DNA from: Marinifilum flexuosum
GTDB taxonomy: Bacteria; Bacteroidota; Bacteroidia; Bacteroidales; Marinifilaceae
Assembly (NCBI RefSeq): GCF_003610555.1
Contig: NZ_RAPQ01000008.1
Span: forward strand, 362,220 to 426,219
Length of the DNA stretch: 64,000 bases
Direction: 5' to 3'
In this document: piece by piece, positions 8,815 to 18,503 of the stretch
Numbering within the stretch: the first letter of the stretch is position 1
Layout: every line of letters begins with the position of its first letter
Program-made: the position numbers and the translations under genes
The notes under the pieces: generated by a model
Seen by the model: only the letters and a program-made list of their open reading frames with translations
Databases searched by the model: none
Told to the model about the DNA's origin: nothing

Positions 8815-10033
8815 ATGCTTTAAACTCTATACCAAACAAGGCAATATCATCCACTACAGCTTTGTTCTTTTTACCAAGATCTATGTGCCTGGTTAAATCA
8901 AGAAATGTATCTTTTAGGTTTTTATTATTTGAGAATAAATTACTGATTAATTGCATGCCAACTTCCATTTTATCATCTACCTCTAATTCAATCAATCCAT
9001 CTGTATAGCAAAGTAATTTTGAGTGATCTTTAATGGTAACTTCACCTACCAATACCATTGGAATTTCATCAAGCATTCCCAAGCCAATACAGCCTTTTTT
9101 TAATAGTGTTGTTTCTTTGGTTTTGTAGTTATACAAAATTGGAGGATGATGACTTGCATTTACATATCGAAGTTTTCGGGTCGTGTAGTTGTAAACACCT
9201 ATGAATAGGGTTAAGAATTTTTCATCGCTAGAGCTTTCACAAACCTTTTGATTCAATTTATTCATCAATTCGTCCAAAGGAGTATCTGGGTTAAAAAGAG
9301 CTCGTAAAGTTGCTTGGAAGTTTGACATGATAAGGGCTGCAGGGATTCCTTTTCCCGAAACATCGCCAATACAAAAGCCCAATTCCTGATCATTAAAATT
9401 GATGAAGTCGTAATAATCGCCACCTATTTCGAAGTGTGGCTGATAGTAACCTTGTGATGCAATATACTCGTTTTGTGGTAGTGAATTTTGATTTGGAATC
9501 AATAAGTTTTGAATTTTTGAAGCCAGTTCCATTTCTTTTTTTATTGCCTCTTGGGCGATCAACTGCTTGTGCATTCGCTTATTCTCCATGGCTACAATTA
9601 TAATATTGGAAATGGTTTGAATAAAGGCCAGGTGCTTAATGGCAGGGCTCATTCCTTCCATTTCTTCATCCAAATCGCCAATAAGAATATAGGCAAGAAC
9701 TGATTTTTTATGAAATACCGGAATTAAGAAATCAAAGATTCTGAGGTGTTCGGGAAAGTCAGTTGAAATATAGGTAATTTCTTCATGCTTTGCTAAATCA
9801 CTTTCTATAATGATATTATCAATAGTATTATTAGTGACACCCGAAATTAGCAACTTCTCCCAAGTAGAATTGAATTTAAAAACGACAATTTTGCCAATCT
9901 TTAGCTCGTTAAATAGGATGTCTTCATATTGTTTGAGCAGATCTTCAACAGATAAATTTTCGTTGATTGCTTGTGTGATTTTTAAGATTAGATCTAGCTT
10001 AAACTTACTGTTTACGGCTTGTTGCTTAATCAC
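8813..10033 (-). CDS. GAF-SpoIIE (RsbU-type) PP2C serine/threonine phosphatase
   Basis: 406 residues. About residues 25-155 look like a GAF sensor domain (DLLKQYEDILFNELKIGKIVVFKF onward). A helical linker (about 156-180) precedes a SpoIIE/PP2C domain: GGDYYDF with metal ligand D206, GDVSGKGIPAALIMS at 223-237 and a terminal VVDDIALFG carrying the last metal-binding aspartates. Family members dephosphorylate anti-anti-sigma factors in partner-switching pathways. No anti-sigma factor or STAS protein is adjacent, so the target must be elsewhere. It appears to be a single-gene unit. Confidence 0.85.
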   Translation of the reverse strand: MIKQQAVNSKFKLDLILKITQAINENLSVEDLLKQYEDILFNELKIGKIVVFKFNSTWEKLLISGVTNNTIDNIIIESDLAKHEEITYISTDFPEHLRIFDFLIPVFHKKSVLAYILIGDLDEEMEGMSPAIKHLAFIQTISNIIIVAMENKRMHKQLIAQEAIKKEMELASKIQNLLIPNQNSLPQNEYIASQGYYQPHFEIGGDYYDFINFNDQELGFCIGDVSGKGIPAALIMSNFQATLRALFNPDTPLDELMNKLNQKVCESSSDEKFLTLFIGVYNYTTRKLRYVNASHHPPILYNYKTKETTLLKKGCIGLGMLDEIPMVLVGEVTIKDHSKLLCYTDGLIELEVDDKMEVGMQLISNLFSNNKNLKDTFLDLTRHIDLGKKNKAVVDDIALFGIEFKA

Positions 10034-10112
10034 TATAGTGGGGTTTTTAGAGAATTAGGTTTCCTCTAAATTAGTAAATATTGATTCTTCAGGCAATTTG
10101 AGAGAGGGGAAT

Positions 10113-10142
10113 AAAAAAAGGATTCCATGAAGAATCCTTTTT
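10113..10142 (-). terminator. Terminator after efp
   Basis: On the minus strand GGATTC and GAATCC (10132-10137 and 10120-10125) form the stem, followed by a run of seven T (10113-10119 read in reverse). It is 20 bases past the efp stop. Confidence 0.85.
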
Positions 10143-10162
10143 GTATGATAAGATTACAGATA

Positions 10163-10732
10163 TTAAGCTTTTACACGCTCTACATAGCTGTGATCACGAG
10201 TGTCAACTTTAATTACATCGTCGGTATTAATAAACAATGGAACCATGATTGTTGCTCCTGTTTCAATTGTAGCAGGTTTTAATGAATTTGTTGATGAAGT
10301 ATCACCTCTAAGACCTGGTTCAGTATAAGTAACTTGCATTGTTACATGGGCAGGTAATTCTGCATATAGAGGAGTTTCTGTATCAGCGTGCACAACAACT
10401 TCAACTGGATCTCCATCTTTTAACAAGTCAGGAGCATTAAACAAAGATTCTTCAAGTGCGATTTGCTCATAAGTTTCAGTGTGCATTAGGTTGTAACCCA
10501 TGTCATCTTTGTAAAGAAACGTATGTGGACGTCTTTCAATTCTTGCAACATCAACTTTAACACCAGAGTTAAAAGTGTTATCGATAATTTTACCAGTTTT
10601 AACGTTTTTAAGCTTAGTTCTTACGAAAGCTGGACCTTTTCCTGGTTTAACGTGTTGAAATTGAATAATTGTATATAAATCATCCTTATAATGGATACAC
10701 ATTCCATTCTTAAAATCTGCAGTACTTGCCAT
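10163..10732 (-). CDS. efp: Elongation factor P
   Basis: 189 residues in three beta-barrel domains; it relieves ribosomes stalled at polyproline. The domain I tip loop reads KPGKGPAF and places the modifiable lysine at residue 32. The C-terminal signature region [44 protein letters not shown] is the canonical EF-P signature in domain III. No EpmA/EpmB-type modification gene is seen in the window. A TonB protein with seven consecutive prolines is encoded at 56.4 kb and would be a natural client. Confidence 0.97.
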   Translation of the reverse strand: MASTADFKNGMCIHYKDDLYTIIQFQHVKPGKGPAFVRTKLKNVKTGKIIDNTFNSGVKVDVARIERRPHTFLYKDDMGYNLMHTETYEQIALEESLFNAPDLLKDGDPVEVVVHADTETPLYAELPAHVTMQVTYTEPGLRGDTSSTNSLKPATIETGATIMVPLFINTDDVIKVDTRDHSYVERVKA

Positions 10733-10800
10733 GATATTATGAATTTAATTTTATAATCGATTTCAATTTATAATGAGCATTTGATCTCATTAATTTTTTG

Positions 10801-10808
10801 CAAAAGTA
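10801..10808 (-). promoter_or_regulatory. -7 promoter element for efp
   Basis: The minus strand reads TACTTTTG, a match to TAnnTTTG, 69 bases before the efp ATG. No clear -33 TTG at the normal spacing. Confidence 0.45.
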
Positions 10809-10880
10809 ATTGAAACAATTAATAATCTAAAATATTAAGTGTTTTTGTTTGATATAGATAGCTATGAGAAATAAATAATT

Positions 10881-11651
10881 TTAATTCTTACGAAGCGAAC
10901 TTGTGGAAAAATTTGAAAAATTTATCAGATCGCAACGCAGAGATCCCAAAAATAGATCGAATTGTACACGCACAGGAATTTTGTTGGCATCTGCAGAGAT
11001 CCATATTTTCATATCGTCTTCGTCCTCGAATGCACGTCCGGTTTGAACAATTGGAATAAACTTGTAGCATTTCACATTTCCAATTTTGCTTTTTATATTT
11101 TCATACCCCATAAATCTAAATTGCAGTAAAAACTCTTCGTCTGCAAAATAAGTTTGGATTTTAACTACCTGACCAACTTCCAGGTCTGAATTAAAATAAT
11201 ACGCCCGGGCGAAATAAAAAGCAGAAAGGATATCATGAATACCAACAGGAACATCTTTAATTCCCGATCGTTGACTGTTAATTTGATTTTGTTCCCGATC
11301 AAAAGTAACTTCGTTATATCTTTTATAACTTCCTTCCTTGATATCTCGAATGGCTTTTATTGGAAGTAATGTTTCTTTATCGAAAAAACTTTCGTAGGTA
11401 TCCTTAACACGATAAAGGGTGTTGAATAAGCCAACGGTTCGACCTGTTAAAGTAGCATGATATACTTCTTTGTCATTAATTTTATCTGACTTAAGTTTCA
11501 AGCTGGCTTTTCCACCTCTTACAATGCCATAATGGATTACATATTTTAAATGTTCCCCTTTATCAGCTGATTTTACAGGCGTATTTGAATATGTACTTGT
11601 CGATAGTACAAATAAGGAAATTAAAAATAGTGTAAATCTCAGCATACGCAT
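10881..11651 (-). CDS. DUF3108 periplasmic protein
   Basis: 256 residues with a signal peptide (hydrophobic residues 6-22, cut after STYS). The body begins KGEHLKYVIHYGIVRGGKASLKL, the typical first strand of the DUF3108 beta-rich fold, and continues with SFFDKETLLPIKAIRDIKEG and IWISADANKIPVRVQFDLFLGSLRCDL, the conserved terminal segment of the family. The family is exported and of unknown function. It begins 12 bases after the tsaB stop, so it may share the tsaB transcript. Confidence 0.75.
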   Translation of the reverse strand: MRMLRFTLFLISLFVLSTSTYSNTPVKSADKGEHLKYVIHYGIVRGGKASLKLKSDKINDKEVYHATLTGRTVGLFNTLYRVKDTYESFFDKETLLPIKAIRDIKEGSYKRYNEVTFDREQNQINSQRSGIKDVPVGIHDILSAFYFARAYYFNSDLEVGQVVKIQTYFADEEFLLQFRFMGYENIKSKIGNVKCYKFIPIVQTGRAFEDEDDMKIWISADANKIPVRVQFDLFLGSLRCDLINFSNFSTSSLRKN

Positions 11652-11662
11652 TGTTTTAGTTC

Positions 11663-12376
11663 TTAATTAAAGATATTCTTTTTAGGCGTTGTTGCTACAA
11701 AATCTTTCAAATAAAATGGTTCAAAATAAGCAACATCTTCCAGTTCATTTTTGTTGAATTTATTCTCTGCCAATTCAATCATTCCAACAGCAGTTGCATT
11801 TACATCATCAAGAAAGATGCCATTTTCATTTGTGATCACATCTTTGCATTTGCCTGATCCATCACCAAAGAAAACAATCTCTTGTTCTGAAAGTTCATTT
11901 GCAAATGAGTTTTCATCGATAATATCAGCAGAAATATCTTTTACCAATTCAGTATTTGCATTGTAGAATGCTGTATAAACTTCCATTCTTCTGGCATCAA
12001 TCATAGGACAAAACAAAGTTTTTTCCTGATTTTTTATTATAGATGATAAATCAGAATTGTATTGCAAGGCTTTTGTCATTGATTGTAATGTACTAACTGC
12101 GATTAGAGGAATTCCTGCCCCGTAGCAAATACCTTTGGCTGTTGATACACCAATTCGTAGACCTGTATAAGAACCTGGACCCATACTAATTGCCACACCA
12201 TCTAAATCAGCTGTGCTTAAATTGTTTTCTTTTAATATATTTTCGATGAAAACAGTAAGATGGCTTGCATGTTTCATGCCTTCTTTGTTTTCTTTTAAAG
12301 CCAATAATTTCCCGTCTTTCCCTAATGCAACAGAACAAATTGCTGTTGATGTTTCGATATTTAAAAGTAATGCCAT
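11663..12376 (-). CDS. tsaB: tRNA threonylcarbamoyladenosine biosynthesis protein TsaB
   Basis: 237 residues. TsaB is an ASKHA-fold protein that scaffolds TsaD and TsaE in t6A37 modification of ANN-decoding tRNAs. The start MALLLNIETSTAICSVAL is the ATP-site-like phosphate-1 region and MGPGSYTGLRIG at residues 65-76 is the hallmark of TsaB; the metal-binding histidines of TsaD are absent, which separates the two. Length fits the family. The gene leads a short minus-strand unit with the DUF3108 gene. Confidence 0.92.
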   Translation of the reverse strand: MALLLNIETSTAICSVALGKDGKLLALKENKEGMKHASHLTVFIENILKENNLSTADLDGVAISMGPGSYTGLRIGVSTAKGICYGAGIPLIAVSTLQSMTKALQYNSDLSSIIKNQEKTLFCPMIDARRMEVYTAFYNANTELVKDISADIIDENSFANELSEQEIVFFGDGSGKCKDVITNENGIFLDDVNATAVGMIELAENKFNKNELEDVAYFEPFYLKDFVATTPKKNIFN

Positions 12377-12525
12377 GTTCTAATTTTTTAAATCACTGCA
12401 AAATAAATGATAAAATGCGAAAACTAAATGAATTACATCAGTAAATTGCACTTTAGTTTGTTAGATCAAAATTCGAATCTATCATTATTAAGACAATTGA
12501 GAATTATCAGACACGTAAATAGAAT

Positions 12526-12560
12526 AAAAAACTCTCAACCGAAACCAGTTGAGAGTTTTT
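12526..12560 (-). terminator. Terminator of the efflux operon
   Basis: AAAAACTCTCAAC (12526-12538 region), an eight-base loop and GTTGAGAGTTTTT form a perfect 12-13 bp stem with T runs on both strands. It lies 24 bases past the stop of the TolC-like gene. Confidence 0.88.
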
Positions 12561-12583
12561 AGAGTTGTTATATTTAAACTTGA

Positions 12584-13981
12584 TTATAATTTTATCTCGA
12601 TGCCATTGTAAAAGTCAAGAATCTTTGTTCTGAAAATGTATTCATATTTTGCCTGAAGCAAGTTCGATTTGGCTTGAAATAGGTTGTTTTTTTCTTGGTT
12701 GTAGTCTACTGAATTTACCAAGCCTAAGTTGAATTTCTCTTCGGTATAACGGAATGCTTCTTCGGTTGAAGAAACTGCAGTTTCACTAGAAAAATACTTG
12801 TTCATTGCAGCTTTAGCATTTGCATGAGCTTGTTGAATTTCTTTTCTCAAGTCATTTTTTCTGTTTTCCATATTCAACTTAGAGCGATCGATATTAATTT
12901 TTGCATTGGCAATATTTCGATTAACAATACCTCCATTAAAAATAGGAATTCGTAGATTGAAACCAAACGATTTTCTTTCGCGATTTGATAACTGATCACC
13001 AAGTTTCATTTCATTACGAATAATAATTGGTTGAGGTCTATTTTCATCATCTAAAATTAAATCCCCATTGTCATCTCTTAAAAGTCCTCTCTCTTGAAAG
13101 TCTTTAGAATAACTTGAACCCCAATATCCAGACATAGAAAGCGATGGAGCTCTTTGACCTTTTGCAATCACGAGTCCTTTTTCAGAACTTTCCAATCTGT
13201 ATCTTGCAGCTTTCATTTCAGGTCTGAATTCCAAAGCATTAATGAATACTGATTCAGGATCAACCATTGAGCGTGTTGCATTCAATACCGGTAATTCAGG
13301 AATGCTAATGTCGAATTCTGTAGGGTTTTCAAGATCTAGCAATTGGGCTAGATCAAGCAAAGCTAAATCAAGATTATTTGATGCATTAACTACTTCAAGT
13401 GCTTCTCGAGCTGCTTGTGCATTCTGCTCCATCAAAGTTCCTTTTGGAAGGGTTCCTGCTTCAACCAAAGCTTCTGTTCTCTTAATTTGAAGTTTAGTAA
13501 CTTTTAACTTTTCCTGAGCTATATGTAACAACTCTTTGTTGAAAAGAATATTCAAATAGGAAGAAGTAATATTTAAAGCCAAATCTTCTTTTGCTTTTTC
13601 TACATCTTGAAGGCTAGCTTGAAGATCAAGCTCATTTTGTTTTATTGAATTGTACTTTTGAAAGCCTTCGAATAGCGTTACACTCGCTGATAATCCAACA
13701 GAACCACTTTGTGTATTCATATCACCATAAGTATTATCTGCTGTTAGTGTGCGACCATAGCTAAAGTCATACCCTGTGTTACCATTTAAATTTGGCAATA
13801 GATCGAACTTGGATTGTTTTGTATTGTTAGATTGAATTTCAGCATCAAGTTTACGCAACTGTAGGTCAATATTGTGTTCTTTCGCATAGTTGATGCATTT
13901 CTCTAAGCTCCATTTTTCTTGAGCATTTGCTGAAGAGAATGAAAATGCAATTGCAATTAGCGGTAATAATAATTTTTTCAT
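12584..13981 (-). CDS. TolC-family outer-membrane efflux protein
   Basis: 465 residues with a signal peptide (cut after ANA). Long helical stretches rich in Ala, Gln and Glu with the two-fold internal repeat of the TolC fold are visible: first KWSLEKCINYAKEHNIDLQL, then later FRPEMKAARYRLESSEKGL. It forms the trimeric outer-membrane channel through which the adaptor and MacB-like permeases export their substrate. It is the last gene of a five-gene operon (ATPase, permease, permease, adaptor, channel), 98 bases after the adaptor. Confidence 0.93.
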   Translation of the reverse strand: MKKLLLPLIAIAFSFSSANAQEKWSLEKCINYAKEHNIDLQLRKLDAEIQSNNTKQSKFDLLPNLNGNTGYDFSYGRTLTADNTYGDMNTQSGSVGLSASVTLFEGFQKYNSIKQNELDLQASLQDVEKAKEDLALNITSSYLNILFNKELLHIAQEKLKVTKLQIKRTEALVEAGTLPKGTLMEQNAQAAREALEVVNASNNLDLALLDLAQLLDLENPTEFDISIPELPVLNATRSMVDPESVFINALEFRPEMKAARYRLESSEKGLVIAKGQRAPSLSMSGYWGSSYSKDFQERGLLRDDNGDLILDDENRPQPIIIRNEMKLGDQLSNRERKSFGFNLRIPIFNGGIVNRNIANAKINIDRSKLNMENRKNDLRKEIQQAHANAKAAMNKYFSSETAVSSTEEAFRYTEEKFNLGLVNSVDYNQEKNNLFQAKSNLLQAKYEYIFRTKILDFYNGIEIKL

Positions 13982-14079
13982 TTGTTTTTGTTTTATAATC
14001 CGTAATACGGTTTAGGCAATTATAAAAACGATTTTGATATGATAAATATGAACGATATAATGCTCTTTACAAAGTTTGC

Positions 14080-15204
14080 TTAATCTTTCTTCTTATTTTC
14101 TTTAATCATATCTGATTTTTTCTTCTTCTCGCCCTTAAGTTTATCATCTTTGGTTATACCTTCTAAAACCTCAATATTAATTCCATCAGATAATCCAGTT
14201 TTGATAAAACGTCTTTCAAATTCTTGAGGAGAAGTTTCTACTTCAACAAAGGTTGAGTCATTTTCAAACTCTAACAAGCTTTCGTTTACAGCAAGTACTT
14301 TATCTCTTTTATCTAATACGATTTCAGCATTTGCACTATATCCTGATCGAATAAAGTACTTGTCGTTTAGTTTAACTGAAGCTTTAATTTCAAACTGAAT
14401 TGCTCCATTTTCTTCAACACCTTTTGGAGAAATGTATTCAAGATTTGCATCAAATTTAACATCTTCAATAGCACCAATGGTAAGTTTAAGGTTCATTCCT
14501 TGATTAATCTTTCCAACTTCAGTTTCGTCAACTTTACCTTGGAAAATCATTTCACCCATATCAGCTACTATAGCTACAGTTGTACCATCGTTAAATGTAT
14601 TGGATTGAATTACAGAGTTACCTTCCTTAATTGGAATATCCAAAATCATACCTTCAATAGTTGAGCGGATGATCGTGTTTGTTGCATTTGCTGATTTTTT
14701 TGTAACACCTTCTTTAATCAGTTGTAAATTATCTTTTGCCGATTGCAATTCTTCACGTGAGTTGCGATAAGCCAATTGAGTTTTCTGGAAATCTGATTCA
14801 GAAATTACTTTTTTATCATACAAAGCTTTATCACGATTATAGTTAATTTCAGAATCTTCATAATTAATTTTTGCAACATTAACACGTGATTCTGCACTGT
14901 TAAGGTTAATCATGTCAGGAATGATCTTAATTTTTGCAATTGGATCACCTTTTTTCAACATTTCACCAGCTTCAACATATAAAGTTTCGATAATACCAGA
15001 AACACCTTGAGGTTTAATTTCAATTTCTTTTCTAGGCACAACCGAACCCGTTGCAATTGTTTTTTTAACAATGTCAGTAATCTCAGGAGATTTAGTGTTG
15101 TAAACTACAGGTTTATCCTGCGACTTTTTATAAAGGAAAAAAATGGTTCCTACAAAAAGGACGATTAATCCTACAACCATTAAGATTCTTAGAACTTTTT
15201 TCAT
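14080..15204 (-). CDS. Periplasmic adaptor (HlyD/MacA-type membrane fusion protein)
   Basis: 374 residues. One inner-membrane anchor at about residues 6-25, then a lipoyl-like segment (IEIKPQGVSGIIETLYVEAGEMLKKGDPIAKI), an alpha-helical hairpin of about 70 residues (SAESRVNVAKINYEDSEINYNRDKALYDKKVISESDFQKT) and beta-barrel domains. The C-terminal tail is highly basic (KGEKKKKSDMIKENKKKD). It bridges the MacB-like permeases to the TolC channel. It starts 29 bases after the downstream permease stop, within the operon. Confidence 0.9.
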   Translation of the reverse strand: MKKVLRILMVVGLIVLFVGTIFFLYKKSQDKPVVYNTKSPEITDIVKKTIATGSVVPRKEIEIKPQGVSGIIETLYVEAGEMLKKGDPIAKIKIIPDMINLNSAESRVNVAKINYEDSEINYNRDKALYDKKVISESDFQKTQLAYRNSREELQSAKDNLQLIKEGVTKKSANATNTIIRSTIEGMILDIPIKEGNSVIQSNTFNDGTTVAIVADMGEMIFQGKVDETEVGKINQGMNLKLTIGAIEDVKFDANLEYISPKGVEENGAIQFEIKASVKLNDKYFIRSGYSANAEIVLDKRDKVLAVNESLLEFENDSTFVEVETSPQEFERRFIKTGLSDGINIEVLEGITKDDKLKGEKKKKSDMIKENKKKD

Positions 15205-15233
15205 GACTTGTATTATTTTCAGATTTATGACTT

Positions 15234-16484
15234 TTATTCGTATCTCAATGCATCAACAGGTTTGATTTTAATGGCTCTTTGTGCTGGTAAAAGCCCAGCC
15301 AGAACTCCAAAAAATACCAAAACACCGAGTGCTATAAATGCAACATTAATATCAACGTAAGGATTTAATATTTGAGGATTAGGACTACCTTCGGTTGCTT
15401 TGCCTATTAATTCAACAATTACAACTCCGAATACCAATCCCCAAAAGCCTGCAAAGGAGGTTAAGAATACCGATTCGTTAATGATTTGACCAACCACTAA
15501 GGCAGGTTTTGCTCCAATAGCACGCTTAATTCCTAACTCCTTGGTTCTCTCTTTTACAACTACGTGCATGATGTTACTAACGCCAATTACTCCAGTAATC
15601 AGAACTCCGAATCCAATTACCCAAAACAAGAACCCAATGCTATTGAAAAGGCCAAATATCTTATTGAACATTTTGGCAATGTTAAAGTTCCCAATAGCTT
15701 GCTTATCTTCCGGGTGAATAGAGTGGCGGCGTGCCAGAATTTCAAATATCTTATCTTCCAATTCAGCAACAGATTCGCCTACTTTAGCAGTTGCAAGGAA
15801 TACATAGAATTTGTCTCCATAATTATACAATTGTTGCAGAGTTGTAAAAGGCAACTGTATAATATCATCTCGATTACCCATGTTATTGCTCAAAGGCTTA
15901 ATCTCACCAATGATTTTAAAATAAATTCCATTTACTTTTAGGAATTGCCCAATAGGATCTTCATCTTCCTCAAACATCAACTCCTTAACACGTGGACCAA
16001 TGGTGATTACTTTTCGAAATTCTTTAAGGTCATTTTGGTTGATAAATCTTCCAGAAACTACTTCAACAGGGTTTACCATGTTCATTTCAGGAGATGTACC
16101 TTTAATTCTAAAATTCCCTTTTTTCTCGTTACGAAAAGTATTGTGAGTTGCACCGCCACTCCAACCATTAATATCGGGAGCAATGTGTTCCAATTCAGGA
16201 ATTCCTTTTTTTAATGCAACTAAATCATCATTTGTAAACTGATAAAATCTGTTCCGGGGTAAGCCTTTGTAGGCTTTGGTTGTTCTTTCTACCCAAAATA
16301 CTGTCGAGTTGGTTGCAAAGTTTCCCAAAGAAGATTGAATGTTATTTTGAAATCCTCTTCCTATTCCCAGAAGAGTTACCAAAATAAGAATCCCAAACAT
16401 CACACCCAATCCTGTAAGAAAGGTGCGAAGTTTATTCTTTTTTAGTGCGGCGGTAATTTCCTGCCATTTATCTAGATCGAACAT
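15234..16484 (-). CDS. MacB-type ABC transporter permease 2
   Basis: 416 residues. An N-terminal helix (about 20-42), a large periplasmic MacB_PCD domain (about 45-270) and three C-terminal helices of the FtsX domain (about 280-405), with the coupling segment VVKERTKELGIKRAIGAKPALV between helices 2 and 3. It has no ATPase domain, so it depends on the separate ATPase. It is a paralogue of the permease just upstream, from which it is 24 bases away; the pair probably forms a heterodimer. Confidence 0.9.
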   Translation of the reverse strand: MFDLDKWQEITAALKKNKLRTFLTGLGVMFGILILVTLLGIGRGFQNNIQSSLGNFATNSTVFWVERTTKAYKGLPRNRFYQFTNDDLVALKKGIPELEHIAPDINGWSGGATHNTFRNEKKGNFRIKGTSPEMNMVNPVEVVSGRFINQNDLKEFRKVITIGPRVKELMFEEDEDPIGQFLKVNGIYFKIIGEIKPLSNNMGNRDDIIQLPFTTLQQLYNYGDKFYVFLATAKVGESVAELEDKIFEILARRHSIHPEDKQAIGNFNIAKMFNKIFGLFNSIGFLFWVIGFGVLITGVIGVSNIMHVVVKERTKELGIKRAIGAKPALVVGQIINESVFLTSFAGFWGLVFGVVIVELIGKATEGSPNPQILNPYVDINVAFIALGVLVFFGVLAGLLPAQRAIKIKPVDALRYE

Positions 16485-16508
16485 TTTAATGTCGTTTATA
16501 AGTTCGTA

Positions 16509-17762
16509 TTATTCGTCTCTTAAAGCTTCTATTGGTCTAATGGCTGCAGCTTTTCGTGCTGGGAAAAATCCTGCCAAAGCACCAGTAATTACCAATACAA
16601 TAGTTGCACCTACTGCAATGCCAAGATCAACCTGTGGATTTAAGAAGTATATTGCAGCTGGAGCATAAACCTTCTCGATAATGTCAAATTGGTTAATGGC
16701 TTCCAATAATCCAACGCCTGCAATTAATCCTACATAACCCGACGCTGCTGTAATAAATATTGCTTCCATTAGAATTAAGCCAACAACAGATCTTGGAGAA
16801 GCACCAATTGCTTTTCGAACACCAATTTCTTTGGTCCGTTCTTTTACCACAATCATCATGATATTGAAAACACCAATCACACCTAGTACAATTGTGAATA
16901 TGCCTATGATCCAAACAAACATCTCGATTGCACTAAATAAACCTGCAAAAGTTTGAGAGTTTTCAATATTATTCTGAATCCATAGCGCATTTTTATCTTC
17001 TTTGCTGAAATTGTGTCGGGCAGCCATTTTATAGGTAATCTGCCTTTCAATATTTTTACTCTCTTCAACCGAAACATTATTCAATGTGAAAGAGATTCTA
17101 CGGATATGATCGTTGTTATTGAATATTTTTTGAGCTACGGTAATTGGAATGTAAATATCCCTTGAGTTTTCATCGAAACTTTGTTGGTGAAAAACACCAA
17201 CAACTTTAAATTTAATATCGTTAATATTAATGAATTTGTTAAGAGCGGTTTCTTTTGGGAAAAGCACTTTTTTTACTTCATCCTGAATGGCCACAACCTT
17301 TCTGTGTTCATCTAGGTCGTTCTGGTTTAGAAACCTTCCTTTTACAATTTCAAAATTTTTAATTTCTTTATAAGTATCATGTACAGGTGATACATTAAAA
17401 TTCCCGAAGTTATTTTTATAGGAAATTGTTTCAGCACCAGGAATGTATGACATAGCTGAAATCGCATCAATTTTTTGAATTGATTTTTTCAGATTCAAGA
17501 AATCATCATTTACCATTTGAATCCTTTTTCCTTCTGGAGTTCCTTTATATGCTTTAGTAGTTCTACCACCATATATTTGCATACTGTTTGTAGCATCTTG
17601 AGCAAATACAGAAGTCATACCATTACGTAAACCTCTGCCTGCTCCCAATAGGAAAATCAGCATAAAAATTCCTGTAGCTACCGAAAAACCCGTTAAAATA
17701 GTACGAGTCTTATTTTTCCTTATGGTGCTAAATATTTCTTGCCACTTATCTCTGTCGAACAT
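16509..17762 (-). CDS. MacB-type ABC transporter permease 1
   Basis: 417 residues with the same order as its neighbour: amino-terminal MFDRDKWQEIFSTIRKNKTR, one helix, a MacB_PCD periplasmic domain, then an FtsX domain with VVKERTKEIGVRKAIGASPRSV. Both permeases begin MFD-x-DKWQEI, good evidence of tandem duplication. It starts 21 bases after the ATPase stop. The substrate is unknown; family members export antimicrobial peptides, macrolides, lipoproteins or toxins. Confidence 0.9.
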   Translation of the reverse strand: MFDRDKWQEIFSTIRKNKTRTILTGFSVATGIFMLIFLLGAGRGLRNGMTSVFAQDATNSMQIYGGRTTKAYKGTPEGKRIQMVNDDFLNLKKSIQKIDAISAMSYIPGAETISYKNNFGNFNVSPVHDTYKEIKNFEIVKGRFLNQNDLDEHRKVVAIQDEVKKVLFPKETALNKFININDIKFKVVGVFHQQSFDENSRDIYIPITVAQKIFNNNDHIRRISFTLNNVSVEESKNIERQITYKMAARHNFSKEDKNALWIQNNIENSQTFAGLFSAIEMFVWIIGIFTIVLGVIGVFNIMMIVVKERTKEIGVRKAIGASPRSVVGLILMEAIFITAASGYVGLIAGVGLLEAINQFDIIEKVYAPAAIYFLNPQVDLGIAVGATIVLVITGALAGFFPARKAAAIRPIEALRDE

Positions 17763-17783
17763 AGCTTGATATTAGGGTTTGGT

Positions 17784-18503
17784 CTATTCCTGGATAGAAA
17801 TTTTAACCGATTCGGTATTGTTAATTTTGTTATTCTCTACGATTGATTCAATAAGTCCATCCTTTAAGTTGATGATTCTATCAGTCATATGAGCAATGTC
17901 GTTTTCGTGAGTAACAATAATTACAGTAATTCCCGATTTGTTGATTTTTTTTAAGAGTTCCATTACCTCTACTGAAGTTTTCGAGTCAAGAGCTCCGGTC
18001 GGCTCATCAGCTAGAATAATTTTAGGTTGAGTAATCATTGCACGAGCTACAGCAACTCTCTGCTTTTGTCCACCTGAAAGTTCGTTCGGCATGTGGTGCG
18101 CCCATTCTTTCAATCCCATTTTATCAAGATATTCCAAGGCTAGTTTGTTTCTCTTTTTTCTGGATACCTTTTGATAGTATAGTGGAAGTGCCACATTTTC
18201 CATGGCATTTTTAAAAGAAATCAGATTAAATGATTGAAATACAAAACCCAACAAGTTATTGCGAAGCTTAGCAGCTTTTGTTTCGCTCATCGATTTGATT
18301 TCCTCGTTGTTTAGTTCGTAAACTCCATCGTCATGATTGTCTAAAAGTCCGAGAATATTCAATAATGTTGACTTTCCAGAGCCGGAAGATCCCATGATTG
18401 ATACCAATTCACCTTCTTTAATATGCAAATCGATACCTTTAAGTACATGCAACTTGTTGGTTCCGGTGATGTACGATTTGTGAATGTTTTGTAATCGGAT
18501 CAT
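17784..18503 (-). CDS. LolD/MacB-type ABC transporter ATPase
   Basis: 239 residues. Walker A GSSGSGKST at residues 38-46, Q-loop VFQSFNLI at 88-95, signature LSGGQ at 142-146, Walker B IILADEP at 162-168 and the switch histidine in IIVTHENDIA. The GALDS D-loop and the overall length fit the LolD/FtsE/MacB-ATPase group. It is the first gene of the export operon and drives the two downstream permeases. The start codon follows a 400-base divergent region shared with dgt. Confidence 0.95.
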   Translation of the reverse strand: MIRLQNIHKSYITGTNKLHVLKGIDLHIKEGELVSIMGSSGSGKSTLLNILGLLDNHDDGVYELNNEEIKSMSETKAAKLRNNLLGFVFQSFNLISFKNAMENVALPLYYQKVSRKKRNKLALEYLDKMGLKEWAHHMPNELSGGQKQRVAVARAMITQPKIILADEPTGALDSKTSVEVMELLKKINKSGITVIIVTHENDIAHMTDRIINLKDGLIESIVENNKINNTESVKISIQE

